Part shown: in pieces, positions 35,255 to 44,215 of the stretch
Layout: every line of letters starts with the position of its first letter
Numbering within the stretch: the first letter of the stretch is position 1
Made by a program: the position numbers and the translations under genes
The notes under the pieces: model-generated
What the model was told of the DNA's origin: nothing
Databases searched by the model: none
What the model saw: only the letters and a program-made list of their open reading frames with translations
Assembly: GCF_002291145.1 (NCBI RefSeq)
Contig: NZ_NTGE01000009.1
Coordinates: 18,956 to 82,955, forward strand
Direction of reading: 5' to 3'
Length of the DNA stretch: 64,000 nucleotides
Source: Streptomyces sp. SA15
GTDB taxonomy: Bacteria > Actinomycetota > Actinomycetes > Streptomycetales > Streptomycetaceae

Positions 35255-35515
35255 TCACACAAGTACGTGGTCGACGAAGCACCAGCGCCAGTTCTCACCG
35301 GGCTCGAAGGTCCGCATCACCGGGTGACCGGAGTCCTTGTAGTGCTCTGTGGCGTGCCGGTGCGGCGAGCTGTCGCAGCAGCCGACGTGACCGCACTGGA
35401 GGCACAGCCGCAGTTGTACCGGGTGCGTGCCGTCGGCCAGGCACTCCAGGCAGGTCTCGCTGAGCGGCTCGGGTTCGGGGTGCGGCAACGCGTCGGCATG
35501 CGTGCACTGTTTCAT
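35255..35515 (-). CDS. UBP-type zinc finger protein
   Basis: An 86-residue protein made of one ZnF-UBP domain. Cys/His ligands are spread as in the family: C4, H6, CLEC, CLQCGHVGCCDSS, and the HRHATEHYKDSGHPV segment. In eukaryotes this fold binds ubiquitin C-termini; the bacterial role is unknown. ATG 35513-35515. It is divergent from the antiporter gene, 63 bp away. Confidence 0.88.
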   Translation of the reverse strand: MKQCTHADALPHPEPEPLSETCLECLADGTHPVQLRLCLQCGHVGCCDSSPHRHATEHYKDSGHPVMRTFEPGENWRWCFVDHVLV

Positions 35516-35578
35516 GATTGCCAGATTACGACGGCTGTGCGGATAATCCGCGCGGATGAGTGAGGGTGGGCGAGGATC

Positions 35579-37174
35579 ATGGACGTGATGCCACTGCTGC
35601 TGCTGGTGGCGGGCAGTGCCACGATCGCGGCGGCAGCCCGGCGGACGCCTGTGCCGGCGCCGCTGCTGCTGGTCGCCGCGGGACTCGTGATCTCGTACGT
35701 CCCCGGGGTCCCGGAGTACACCCTCGACCCGCACGTGGTCCTGCCGCTGATTCTGCCCCCGCTGCTGTACACGGCGGCCACCGACAGCTCGTACCTCGAT
35801 CTGCGCGCGCAGCTGCGGCCCGTGGCGCTGCTGTCGGTGGGGTACGTGCTCTTCGCGACCTTCGCCGTGGGCTGGGCCGCCTACCTGATCGTGCCGGGCC
35901 TGCCGCTGACCGCGGCGCTCGTGCTGGGCGCGGTTGTGGCGCCGCCGGACGCGGTCGCGGCGACGGCGGTCGCGCGCCGGGTGGGGCTGCCCTCCCGGGT
36001 CACCACGATCCTGCAGGGCGAGTCCCTGGTGAACGACGCCACCGCGATCACCGCCTACCGGGTGGCCCTGGCGGCGGCGGTCGGCGAGGGTGCCACCTGG
36101 GCCGGCGGTATCGCCGAGTTCCTGGTCGCGGCGATCGGCGGGATCGGCTTCGGGCTGGTGCTCATGGCGCCGATCCACTGGCTGCGCACCCACCTGAAGG
36201 AGGCGCTGCTGCAGAACACGCTGTCCCTGTTGATCCCGTTCGTCGCGTACGCGGCCGCCGAGCAGGTGCACGCCTCCGGTGTCCTCGCGGTCGTGACCGT
36301 CGCGCTCTACCTCGGGCACCGCGCGTGGCAGGTCGATTTCGCGACCCGCCTCCAGGAGGAGGCCGTGTGGAAGATGGTCGCGTTCGTCCTGGAGTCGGCG
36401 GTGTTCGCCCTGATCGGGCTGCAACTGCGTGTGATCATCGAGGGCCTGGGGGAGTACGAGGGCGGTCCCGCCGCCGGGTACGCGGTGGCCGTCTTCCTCG
36501 TCGTGGTCGCATCCAGGTTCGTGTGGGTGTATCCGGCGACCTTCCTGCCCCGCCTGCTGTCGAAGCGGATCCGGGAGCGCGAGGACAACCCGACCTGGAA
36601 GGGGCCGTTCGTCATCGCCTGGGCCGGGATGAGAGGCGTGGTCTCCCTCGCCATCGCCTTCTCGATCCCACTGACCATGCACGGCGGCGAACCCTTCCCC
36701 GAGCGCAACCTGATCCTCTTCCTGACCTTCACCACGGTCATCGGGACGCTGGTCCTCCAGGGCCTGACCCTGCCCCCGCTGATCCGCCTGCTGAAGCTGC
36801 CCGGCCGGGACGCGCAAGCCGAGACGCTCGCGGAGGCGAACGCCCAGGCGCAGGCCTCCCGGGCCGCCGAGCGGCGCCTGGACGAACTCCTCTCCGACGA
36901 GCACAACGCCCTTCCGGGACCGCTGGCCGACCGTCTGCGCGCGGTCCTGGAACGCCGCCGCAACGCCGTCTGGGAACGCCTCGGCCAGGTCAACCCCCTC
37001 ACCGGAGAGAGCGTCGACGAGACCTACCGGCGACTGGCCCGGGAGATGATCGGTGCCGAGCGCTCGGTGTTCGTGAAGCTGCGCGACGGCCGGTACATCG
37101 ACGACGAGATGCTGCGGACGTTGCTGCGCAGGCTGGACCTGGAGGAGGCGGCGGCCTACCGGGAGGCGGCGTAG
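35579..37174 (+). CDS. CPA1-family Na+/H+ antiporter
   Basis: A 531-residue antiporter. About 12 membrane helices cover residues 1-410, including the ion-binding helix (VVAPPDAVAATAVARR and GESLVNDATAI motifs with the acidic residue pair). A cytoplasmic C-terminal tail of about 110 residues is helical and charged. It exports Na+ (possibly K+) for pH and salt homeostasis. Neighbourhood with sigH, an osmotic-stress sigma factor, is suggestive but not proof of linkage. Confidence 0.9.
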   Translation: MDVMPLLLLVAGSATIAAAARRTPVPAPLLLVAAGLVISYVPGVPEYTLDPHVVLPLILPPLLYTAATDSSYLDLRAQLRPVALLSVGYVLFATFAVGWAAYLIVPGLPLTAALVLGAVVAPPDAVAATAVARRVGLPSRVTTILQGESLVNDATAITAYRVALAAAVGEGATWAGGIAEFLVAAIGGIGFGLVLMAPIHWLRTHLKEALLQNTLSLLIPFVAYAAAEQVHASGVLAVVTVALYLGHRAWQVDFATRLQEEAVWKMVAFVLESAVFALIGLQLRVIIEGLGEYEGGPAAGYAVAVFLVVVASRFVWVYPATFLPRLLSKRIREREDNPTWKGPFVIAWAGMRGVVSLAIAFSIPLTMHGGEPFPERNLILFLTFTTVIGTLVLQGLTLPPLIRLLKLPGRDAQAETLAEANAQAQASRAAERRLDELLSDEHNALPGPLADRLRAVLERRRNAVWERLGQVNPLTGESVDETYRRLAREMIGAERSVFVKLRDGRYIDDEMLRTLLRRLDLEEAAAYREAA

Positions 37175-37225
37175 GGCGCGCCTCGTGCGGCTCAGGGGAA
37201 GTCTTCGTGCGTCTCGGGGGAAGTC

Positions 37226-38119
37226 TCAGGGGAACGGGCGGCCGGTCACGACGGCCGCGATCGTCGTCCCGCGCGCGAAGGCGCCCTCTTCCGCCAGGGC
37301 TGCCAGCGCGTACAGCGACTTGGCGACATAGAGACGCTCGACGGGCAGGCCGTGGCGGTCCTCGAAGTCCTCGGCGAAGGCGTCCAACGCGGGGGTGGTG
37401 CGGGCGTAGCCGCCGAAGTGGAAACGGTCGTCGAGGTGCCAGGTGCCTCGGGGGCCGCCGAAGGCCTCTTGCTGCAGGGCCCGTATGTCCGCGGTGAGGA
37501 AACCGCCCTTGAGGACGGGGACGCCCAGCGCACGCTGGTCGGGGGCCAGCCCGGCGGCCAGGCCCGCCAGGGTGCCGCCGGTGCCGCAGGCGAGCGCGAC
37601 GACGTCGGCCCGCCCGCGCAGTTCCTCGCCGAGCGTGCGGCATCCCCGGACGGCCTCGGCGTTGCTGCCGCCCTCCGGGACGACGTACGCGCCCTCGGCG
37701 TCCGCCGCACGCAGGACGGCCGCCAGAGTCTCCGGCTCGGTCTTGCGGCGGTATGTCGACCTGTCGACGAAGTGCAGCCGCATGCCGTCGGCCGCACACC
37801 GGGCCAGCGACGGGTTCAGCGGGCGGTCGGCCAGCTCCTGGCCGCGGACCACACCGACGGTGGGCAGACCGAGCAGGCGCCCCGCGGCGGCCGTGGCACG
37901 CAGGTGGTTGGAGTACGAGCCGCCGAAGGTGACGACGGCACGGCCGGCCGCGGCGGTGAGGTTCGGCGCGAGTTTGCGGTACTTGTTGCCGATCAGCTCC
38001 GGGTGGATGAGGTCGTCACGTTTGAGCAGGAGGCGGACGCGGCGGTGAGTGAACCGGGGGTCCTCGATCTCCTGCAGCGGTGACGGAAGCCGGGGCTGGA
38101 GGGAGTCGAGGCTGGTCAC
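37226..38119 (-). CDS. PLP-dependent ACC deaminase/D-cysteine desulfhydrase family protein
   Basis: A 297-residue fold type II PLP enzyme. The PLP lysine is K46 in GNKYRK, and FGGSYSNHLRA (65-75) holds the substrate carboxylate; ACGTGGTLAG binds the phosphate. The family includes 1-aminocyclopropane-1-carboxylate deaminase and D-cysteine desulfhydrase. Key ACC-deaminase residues cannot be checked by eye, so D-cysteine desulfhydrase is at least as likely. Confidence 0.85.
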   Translation of the reverse strand: MTSLDSLQPRLPSPLQEIEDPRFTHRRVRLLLKRDDLIHPELIGNKYRKLAPNLTAAAGRAVVTFGGSYSNHLRATAAAGRLLGLPTVGVVRGQELADRPLNPSLARCAADGMRLHFVDRSTYRRKTEPETLAAVLRAADAEGAYVVPEGGSNAEAVRGCRTLGEELRGRADVVALACGTGGTLAGLAAGLAPDQRALGVPVLKGGFLTADIRALQQEAFGGPRGTWHLDDRFHFGGYARTTPALDAFAEDFEDRHGLPVERLYVAKSLYALAALAEEGAFARGTTIAAVVTGRPFP

Positions 38120-38155
38120 GGCTCCATTGTCACCGCTGGTCGGTCGCGTGTGCCA

Positions 38156-38746
38156 TTACTTCAGGCGCTCCCGGATCCGCTCCCGCATCGACGCCATCGT
38201 GAAGCCCCGCGGGTCCACCTTCCCCGGCTGCCACTCCAGGTGGCCGATGACCGACCGCTCCGTCCACCCGTGGTGGCGGCAGATCGCGGCGGCCGCCTTC
38301 TCGATCGCCTCCAGCTGGACCGCGGGCCAGGGGTCCTTGCCGTCGCCGAGGTTCTCGCACTCGAAGCCGTAGAAGTGCCGGTTGCCGTCGGTGTTGGTCT
38401 CGTTGTCGTGCGGTAGCGCCTTCTCGGAGATCACCGCGCGCAGCACATCGTCGTCGCCGAGGCCGGCGTGGTTGGCGCGGCCGTAGCCGACGAGATGGAC
38501 CCGGCCGTCCTTGGTGATGACGCCGTGGCACAGCGGCCCCGGCAGGTCCGCGTAGCCGTCCCGGCAGAGTGTCACCGTCCGCTCGCTGCCCTTGGTCACC
38601 GTGTGGTGGATCATCACGCCGTGGACAGGCCCCCAAGGGCCCTTGTGGTTGCGGTTGTGGTGCTCCCAGTCGCCGACCTCGACGACGGTGAGTCCCTCCG
38701 CCTTCAGCCCGGCCAGGAACTTGCCCGCGGACATGGGTGAGGCCAT
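38156..38746 (-). CDS. N-acetylmuramoyl-L-alanine amidase (AmpD/PGRP type)
   Basis: A 196-residue amidase_2 domain. Zinc ligands fit H47 (MIHHTV), H169 (IGHLEW) and D178 (KVDPR), with Y126 and E129 (YGFECEN) near the site. It cleaves the amide bond between muramic acid and the stem peptide. There is no signal peptide, suggesting cytoplasmic recycling or non-classical release; the relatives in phages are lysins. ATG 38744-38746 has AAGGAGG 6 nt upstream. Confidence 0.88.
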   Translation of the reverse strand: MASPMSAGKFLAGLKAEGLTVVEVGDWEHHNRNHKGPWGPVHGVMIHHTVTKGSERTVTLCRDGYADLPGPLCHGVITKDGRVHLVGYGRANHAGLGDDDVLRAVISEKALPHDNETNTDGNRHFYGFECENLGDGKDPWPAVQLEAIEKAAAAICRHHGWTERSVIGHLEWQPGKVDPRGFTMASMRERIRERLK

Positions 38747-39037
38747 GATCGCCTCCTTCGTACTGCGCGTCGGCCGCCGTACGCGGCCGTCTGGTACCGC
38801 TGCTTGTACCGGAACCGGAGGATCCGGACTAATCGTTCGCACGGCGTGCGAGCCGATCCGGACAACTTCCGTCCGCTCCGTCCGCTGGACAGGATCCCCA
38901 TATGTGCCCAGTCAGCGGTGATCCATTCCCGCTCTTTCGTGTAATAGCACCGGCGCGCTCCGTGCTGGAGGCTTGTCCGTGCAGATCGATGCCCGGCGCA
39001 GATCGGTGCCGGTGCATGACCGGGAGGGCAATTCCTT

Positions 39038-40444
39038 ATGTCGGTAGGCGAAGAGGTCCGCACCGAGCAGGACCGGCCGCAGCAGAGCCTCGGCACAGCG
39101 GCCGCGCGGAACCTGGCCACCACCACCAAGTCCGTACCTCAGATGCAGGAGATCAGCTCCCGCTGGCTGCTGCGCATGCTTCCCTGGGTGAACGTGCAGG
39201 GCGGCACCTACCGGGTGAACCGGCGGTTGACCTACGCCGTCGGGGACGGCCGGGTCACATTCGTGAAGACCGGCGACCGCGTCGAGGTGATCCCCGCCGA
39301 ACTGCGCGAACTGCCCGCGCTGCGGTCGTACGAGGACGAGGACGTGCTCACCGAGCTCGCCCGCCGCTGCGAGCAACGGGAGTTCGCCGCGGGGGAGGTG
39401 ATCGCCTCCTTCGGCAGTGCGACCGACGAGGTGTACCTGCTGGCACACGGCAGGGTGGAGAAGCTCGGCACGGGCCCGTACGGGGAGGATGAATCCCTCG
39501 GAGTCCTCGCCGACGGGGCGTACCTCGGCGACCAGGCGCTGCTCGACTCCGACGCCATCTGGGAGTACACGGCCCGCGCGGTCACCGCCTGCACGGTCCT
39601 CGTGCTGCCCCGCCAGGACGTCGAGCAGGTCGCGGAGCGTTCCGACTCCTTGAGCGAGCACCTCCAGGAACTGCGCTCGATCCCCTCGCAGCGCACCAAC
39701 AAGTACGGCGAGAAGGAGATCGACCTCGCGGCGGGCCACGACGGCGAGCCGGACATCCCGCACACCTTCGTCGACTACGAGGCCAGGCCCCGCGAGTACG
39801 AGCTGAGCATCGCCCAGACCGTGCTGCGCATCCACTCGCGCGTGGCCGACCTCTACAACCAGCCCATGAACCAGACCGAGCAGCAGATCCGGCTGACGGT
39901 CGAGGCGTTGAAGGAACGCCAGGAGCACGAGCTCGTCAACAACCGGGAGTTCGGGCTGCTGCACAACTGCGAGTACGACCAGCGGCTGCAGCCGCACGAC
40001 GGCGTGCCCAGCCCCGACGACCTGGACGAGCTGCTCAGCAGGCGGCGCGGCACCAAGCTGCTGCTCGCCCACCCGCGCGCGATCTCCGCGATCGGCCGCG
40101 AGCTCAACAAGCGCGGACTCGTCCCCGAGACCATCGACGTGGCCGGCAACCGGATCCCCACGTGGCGCGGGGTACCGATCTACCCCTGCAACAAGATCCC
40201 GGTCACCGAGGCCCGTACGTCCTCGATCATCGCCATGCGTACCGGCGAGGCCGAGCAGGGCGTCATCGGCCTCCAGCAGGCCGGCATCCCGGACGAGATC
40301 GAGCCGAGCCTGTCCGTGCGCTTCATGGGCATCAATGAGCAGGCGATCATCAAGTACCTGGTGACGGCCTACTACTCGGCCGCGGTTCTCGTGCCGGACG
40401 CGCTCGGTGTCCTGGAGAACGTCGAGATCGGCCGCTGGAGGTGA
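39038..40444 (+). CDS. eshA: EshA: family 2B encapsulin shell protein with cyclic-nucleotide-binding domain
   Basis: A 468-residue protein matching EshA, reported as necessary for sporogenic hyphal extension. A cyclic-nucleotide-binding-like domain (about 100-215; [26 protein letters not shown] then [10 protein letters not shown]) is inserted into an HK97-type capsid fold, with conserved C-terminal blocks [26 protein letters not shown] and [22 protein letters not shown]. This is the layout of family 2B encapsulins, self-assembling nanocompartments. A polyprenyl synthetase follows 112 bp downstream and is the probable cargo. ATG 39038 has GGGAGGG upstream. Ligand of the cNMP domain is not deducible. 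Bases 38747-39037 hold only the divergent promoters. Confidence 0.92.
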   Translation: MSVGEEVRTEQDRPQQSLGTAAARNLATTTKSVPQMQEISSRWLLRMLPWVNVQGGTYRVNRRLTYAVGDGRVTFVKTGDRVEVIPAELRELPALRSYEDEDVLTELARRCEQREFAAGEVIASFGSATDEVYLLAHGRVEKLGTGPYGEDESLGVLADGAYLGDQALLDSDAIWEYTARAVTACTVLVLPRQDVEQVAERSDSLSEHLQELRSIPSQRTNKYGEKEIDLAAGHDGEPDIPHTFVDYEARPREYELSIAQTVLRIHSRVADLYNQPMNQTEQQIRLTVEALKERQEHELVNNREFGLLHNCEYDQRLQPHDGVPSPDDLDELLSRRRGTKLLLAHPRAISAIGRELNKRGLVPETIDVAGNRIPTWRGVPIYPCNKIPVTEARTSSIIAMRTGEAEQGVIGLQQAGIPDEIEPSLSVRFMGINEQAIIKYLVTAYYSAAVLVPDALGVLENVEIGRWR

Positions 40445-40464
40445 CGTCTCCGCACCTGGAAGCC

Positions 40465-40492
40465 GTGTCCCCGCCTTCCGGGGCGGGTACAC
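40465..40492 (+). other. Hairpin between eshA and the polyprenyl synthetase gene
   Basis: GTGT-C-CCCGCC pairs with GGCGGG-T-ACAC with one mismatch and a 6-base loop. No T-run follows, so it may protect the eshA mRNA 3' end or partly stop transcription, lowering cargo relative to shell. Confidence 0.5.
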
Positions 40493-40556
40493 CCGGGTCG
40501 TATGTGCCCAGCCACAGCGCAAGCGCCACCGTCCGCGGACTCCGCGAGGGGAACCC

Positions 40557-41642
40557 ATGGCCGAGTTCATGACGGAGACGAAACAGGGCTCCACAGGGGA
40601 GCGGCCGCTCGACGGGCACGAGGCGGCGGTGATCCTGGAGGGGGCTCGGGCGTCGATCGACCCCGAGCTGCGGTCCGCCCTGGAGTCGCTGCCCGGCTCC
40701 ATGCGCCGTATCGCGCTCTACCACTTCGGCTGGGAGCACGCGGACGGCACACCCGCGACCGGCAACGCGGGCAAGGCGATCCGCCCCGCACTCGTCCTCA
40801 CCTCGGCCGCCGCGCTCGGCGGACAGCGGGCGCGGGCGGCGGCCGTACGGGCGGCCGCGGCGGTGGAACTGGTCCACAACTTCACGCTGTTGCACGACGA
40901 CGTGATGGACCGCGACACCACCCGGCGCCACCGGCCCACCGCATGGACCGTGTTCGGCGACGCCGACGCGATCCTCGCCGGGGACGCCCTCCAGGCGCTG
41001 GCCCTGCGGCTGCTCGCCGAGGACCCGCACCCGGCGTCCTCGCGGGCCGCCGCCCGGCTCGCGGCCTGCGTCGTGGAGCTGTGCGCCGGCCAGCACGCGG
41101 ACACGGCCATGGAGCTGTGCCGCCCGGACGAGGTCACCCTCGACGAGGCCCTGGCCATGGCCGAGGCCAAGACGGGCGCGCTGCTCGGGTGCGCCTGCGC
41201 CCTCGGCGCGCTGTACGCGGGAGCGCCGGAGGAGGACGTCGAGGCCCTGGACGCGTTCGGCCGTGAGGCCGGGCTCGCTTTCCAGCTCATCGACGACGTG
41301 ATCGGCATATGGGGCGACCCGCGCAGCACCGGCAAGCCGGCCGGCGCGGACCTCGCCGCCCGCAAGAAGTCGCTGCCGGTGGTTGCCGCGCTCGCCTCCG
41401 GCACACCGGCCGCCTCCGAACTGGCAGAGCTGTACGAGGTTCCGTACGAGAAGGAGGGTGCGGAGGACCTCGCGCACACGGCGCTGGCTGTGGAGCAGGC
41501 GGGCGGACGCGACTGGGCGCAGGTCCAGGCGGCCGACCGGATGGCCCGCGCCATGCAGGAACTGTCCCGCGCGGTGTCCGACCCGGAAGCGGCGGGCGGA
41601 TTGCTCGCGCTGGCCGAGTTCGTGACGCGGCGCAGCAGTTGA
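40557..41642 (+). CDS. Polyprenyl synthetase, probable encapsulin cargo
   Basis: A 361-residue trans-isoprenyl diphosphate synthase. The first Asp-rich motif LLHDDVMD has D114, D115, D118; the second is QLIDDVIGIWGD near residue 246. GNAGKAIRP is the IPP-binding segment. Product chain length is uncertain, GGPP-like by overall character. About 25 N-terminal residues (MAEFMTETKQGSTGERPLDG) precede the fold and look disordered; family 2 encapsulin cargo enzymes use disordered N-terminal segments for loading. GAGGGG upstream of ATG 40557. Confidence 0.9.
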   Translation: MAEFMTETKQGSTGERPLDGHEAAVILEGARASIDPELRSALESLPGSMRRIALYHFGWEHADGTPATGNAGKAIRPALVLTSAAALGGQRARAAAVRAAAAVELVHNFTLLHDDVMDRDTTRRHRPTAWTVFGDADAILAGDALQALALRLLAEDPHPASSRAAARLAACVVELCAGQHADTAMELCRPDEVTLDEALAMAEAKTGALLGCACALGALYAGAPEEDVEALDAFGREAGLAFQLIDDVIGIWGDPRSTGKPAGADLAARKKSLPVVAALASGTPAASELAELYEVPYEKEGAEDLAHTALAVEQAGGRDWAQVQAADRMARAMQELSRAVSDPEAAGGLLALAEFVTRRSS

Positions 41643-41732
41643 CGGGCGTACGGCAGTCGAAGGTCACCGAGGCCCCGGAGCCACGGCGGGCGTGCGGCTC
41701 CTGACCCCGCACGCCCACCGCGGACTCCGGTC

Positions 41733-41776
41733 GGCGGGCCCCGCACATCCCCACGGTGTGCGGGGCCCGCCTGTTT
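41733..41776 (+). terminator. Terminator after the eshA-prenyltransferase unit
   Basis: A perfect 14-bp stem (GGCGGGCCCCGCAC with GTGCGGGGCCCGCC), an 11-base loop and a following TGTTT. Located 91 bp after the stop. Confidence 0.85.
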
Positions 41777-41841
41777 CCACGCGATCCTCTGTAGGCTCAA
41801 CCCCCGTACAGCCAAGGACGGTTGAGGCGAAGGGGCGGGAC

Positions 41842-42444
41842 ATGGGCGTGGCGATCCGGACGGCCGAGGAGGGGGACCGGGAGCTGGTCGTCCGGCTTCT
41901 GGACGAGGCTTTCCAGGACGATCCGGTCAGCGGCTGGGTGTTCCCCGGCGACGAGTACCGCCGTACGACCCACCACAGGCTGATGGCCGCGTTCACCGAC
42001 ATCGTGCTCGCCCATGGGCGGATCGACGTCACCGAGGACGGCACGGCGTGCGCGCTGTGGCTGTCCGTGCCCGCGGACGACCACGGAGGCGACGCCGACG
42101 ACGAGGGCCCGGCCCAGGTGCGCGCGGCCGTCGACCCGGACAACGAACGCGTCGAACTGATCGGCCGGCTGACCGCCGGCATCCATCCCTCGGGCCGCGC
42201 CCACGCCTACCTGTGGATGATCGGGGTGGCCTCGGAGCGCCAGGGCCAGGGCCTCGGCACCGCGCTCATCACCTCGGTCCTCGACCGCTGCGACCGCGAC
42301 GGGGTGCCGGCCTACCTGGAGGCGAGCAACGCCCGCAGCCGGAAGCTCTACGAGCGCCTCGGCTTCGAACTCGCCGGTCACCCCCTCGACCTGCCGGACG
42401 GCGGCCCGCGGATGTGGCCGATGTGGCGCGAACCCCGCGGCTGA
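41842..42444 (+). CDS. GNAT-family N-acetyltransferase
   Basis: A 200-residue acetyltransferase. The acetyl-CoA loop is in IGVASERQGQGLGTALITSVL (Q/RxxGxG/A) near 132-152, and the late SNARSRKLYERLGFE strand-helix is typical. Substrate unknown. ATG 41842 follows GGGGCGGGA. No linked partner gene. Confidence 0.85.
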   Translation: MGVAIRTAEEGDRELVVRLLDEAFQDDPVSGWVFPGDEYRRTTHHRLMAAFTDIVLAHGRIDVTEDGTACALWLSVPADDHGGDADDEGPAQVRAAVDPDNERVELIGRLTAGIHPSGRAHAYLWMIGVASERQGQGLGTALITSVLDRCDRDGVPAYLEASNARSRKLYERLGFELAGHPLDLPDGGPRMWPMWREPRG

Positions 42445-42496
42445 GACCCAGGCGCACGGCGTGTCTGCGACCTGATCCGGATCCACCGGACAATCC

Positions 42497-43087
42497 CTAC
42501 GCCTCCGGCACCACCGCCTCCACGATCCGCTCCACCAACCCCTCCGGCACGCTCACCCCGGGCAGTACGCCCTCCAGGACGTCCGGCAGCGTCAGGTGCT
42601 CCAGGAGCAGCCCCAGCATCGCGAGATAGAGCACGGCGACGGTCTCGTCGCCGCCGGGCAGGCCGGCCGTCCGGTGGAACTCCATGCCCTCCTCCAGATC
42701 GGCACGTACCGACTTGGTGAAGGAGGCACGCAGTTCGGGCCGCCGGTTGGCCTCCAGGCGCATCTCCAGCAGGGCCAGATAGCCCGTGCGGTCGCGGGTC
42801 GCGCGGGTCATCAAGTCGTGCATGAAGGCGGCGACCAGGGAGCGGTCCTTCGGCCGCGTCATGAGATCGGCGATCACCTCGGGGTCGGGCGCGAGCCGCT
42901 CGTGCAGCCGGGCGTCGATCTGCCGCAGCAGGTCGTCCCGGCCGGTGAAGTAGTTGGAGGCGGTGCCCACGGGCACGCCGGCCTCGGCGTCCACCGCGCG
43001 GAACGTCAGCCCACGCGCTCCCTCGCGGGCGAGCACCTCGACGCCGGCGTCGACGAGTGCGGCCCGGCGCTCAGGGTTGCTGACCAT
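42497..43087 (-). CDS. TetR-family transcriptional regulator
   Basis: A 196-residue regulator; helix-turn-helix at about 26-46 (FRAVDAEAGVPVGTASNYFTG). It is divergent from a dihydrofolate-reductase-like gene 112 bp away and the intergenic region has an inverted repeat at 43154-43174, so it probably controls that gene and itself. Confidence 0.87.
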   Translation of the reverse strand: MVSNPERRAALVDAGVEVLAREGARGLTFRAVDAEAGVPVGTASNYFTGRDDLLRQIDARLHERLAPDPEVIADLMTRPKDRSLVAAFMHDLMTRATRDRTGYLALLEMRLEANRRPELRASFTKSVRADLEEGMEFHRTAGLPGGDETVAVLYLAMLGLLLEHLTLPDVLEGVLPGVSVPEGLVERIVEAVVPEA

Positions 43088-43153
43088 GCGGAGTCCTCTC
43101 TCCCACTTTCCCCCGTCCCCGGATATTCCCTTGCGACCACTACAGGCGAAGTA

Positions 43154-43174
43154 CTACAACTGAAGTCGTTGCAG
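43154..43174. promoter_or_regulatory. Inverted repeat, probable TetR operator
   Basis: CTnCAAC, 7 bases, GTTGnAG: a symmetric site between the divergent TetR and reductase genes, typical in size and place for autoregulation. Confidence 0.5.
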
Positions 43175-43199
43175 CGACAGCCTACGAAAAGAGACCGGC

Positions 43200-43784
43200 T
43201 TGCGAAAGCTCACCTACTTCATCGCCTGCTCGATCGACGGGTTCATCGGGGATCCGGACGGCGACGCGTCGGCCATGCTCCGGTTCGTCGACGAGGAGTA
43301 CTTCGCGTTCGTCAGGGAGGAGTACCCGGAGACCATGCCGACCCATGTCCGCCGGGCCGTCGGGTTCGACGACCCGCCGAACAAGCAGTTCGACACGATC
43401 ATCCAGGGCAGGGCCAGCTACGACGTGGCCCTGAAGGAGGGCGTCACCAGCCCTTACGCCCACCTGCGCGAATACGTCGCGTCCCGCACCCTGCGGGAGT
43501 CACCGGACCCGAACGTCGAGATCGTCGCCGACAACCTGGTCGGCAAGGTCCGCGAACTGAAGGCCGAGGACAGCGAGTTCGGCATCTACCTGTGCGGCGG
43601 GTCCGTGCTCGCGGGCGAGCTGATCGACGAGATCGACGAGCTCGTCATCAAGACCTATCCGATCGTGTACGGCACCGGCATGCCGATGTTCGGCTCCGGC
43701 TTCGCGGTCACGGAGTTCACCCTGGAGTCGGTGCGCAGCTTCGGCAACGGCGCCGTGGTTCGTACGTACAACAGGAAGCGCTGA
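43200..43784 (+). CDS. Dihydrofolate reductase/RibD C-terminal-like protein
   Basis: A 194-residue protein of the RibD-C/DHFR-like fold (KLTYFIACSIDGFIGDPDGD at the start, IYLCGGSVLAGELI in the NADPH site). Such stand-alone proteins are often called YyaP/YwjB-type; a true folate role is unlikely. The start is TTG 43200, with AAAAGAGA ahead, since no ATG or GTG precedes the first beta strand. Probable target of the divergent TetR. Confidence 0.8.
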   Translation: MRKLTYFIACSIDGFIGDPDGDASAMLRFVDEEYFAFVREEYPETMPTHVRRAVGFDDPPNKQFDTIIQGRASYDVALKEGVTSPYAHLREYVASRTLRESPDPNVEIVADNLVGKVRELKAEDSEFGIYLCGGSVLAGELIDEIDELVIKTYPIVYGTGMPMFGSGFAVTEFTLESVRSFGNGAVVRTYNRKR

Positions 43785-43810
43785 GCCGCGCCCAGGCCTA
43801 CCCTGAAGAC

Positions 43811-44095
43811 ATGGACAGCGACACGCACGTCTGTCCCGTCTGCGGACAGCCCGTCGAAACGGTCGTCCGGCGCCACAAGACGCTGGGCGCGTGGGTCCCG
43901 GTGTGGGTTCCCGGCCCGTGCCGCAACCCGGAGTGCGAGGCCTACGCCGAGGAAGGCGCGGAAGGCGCCGCAACCGACGCAGCCGACCACAAGCCCGGCG
44001 CACCCGCCGCGAAGAGCACCGGCGCACCCGCCGCGAAGAGCACCGGCACAACCGCCGCGAGGAGCACCGGCACCACCGCCGCGAAGAAACCCTGA
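43811..44095 (+). CDS. Zinc-ribbon protein with basic Ala-Lys repeat tail, hypothetical
   Basis: A 94-residue protein. The N-terminal part has two metal-binding pairs: CPVCGQ (C8, C11) and CRNPEC (C37, C42). The C-terminal 32 residues are four 8-residue repeats of the type GAPAAKST/GTTAARST, encoded by 24-bp DNA repeats. This tail resembles those of actinobacterial histone-like proteins, so nucleic-acid binding is plausible but unproven. It starts 26 bp after the reductase stop. Confidence 0.72.
   Translation: MDSDTHVCPVCGQPVETVVRRHKTLGAWVPVWVPGPCRNPECEAYAEEGAEGAATDAADHKPGAPAAKSTGAPAAKSTGTTAARSTGTTAAKKP
43997..44092. repeat. 24-bp x 4 coding tandem repeat
   Basis: Two identical and two diverged 24-bp copies encoding the GAPAAKST-type octapeptide tail of the zinc-ribbon protein. 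Confidence 0.9.
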
Positions 44096-44215
44096 GTCGC
44101 GAAAAAACCTGAGCCGAGTTGTCGAGAACCCCCGACCGGCTCCGACGTCCCCTGTGAGAGCCGCCCACCCCGGGCGGTCCGGCCGAAGACGCCGAAGACG
44201 CGAAGGAACGGACTC

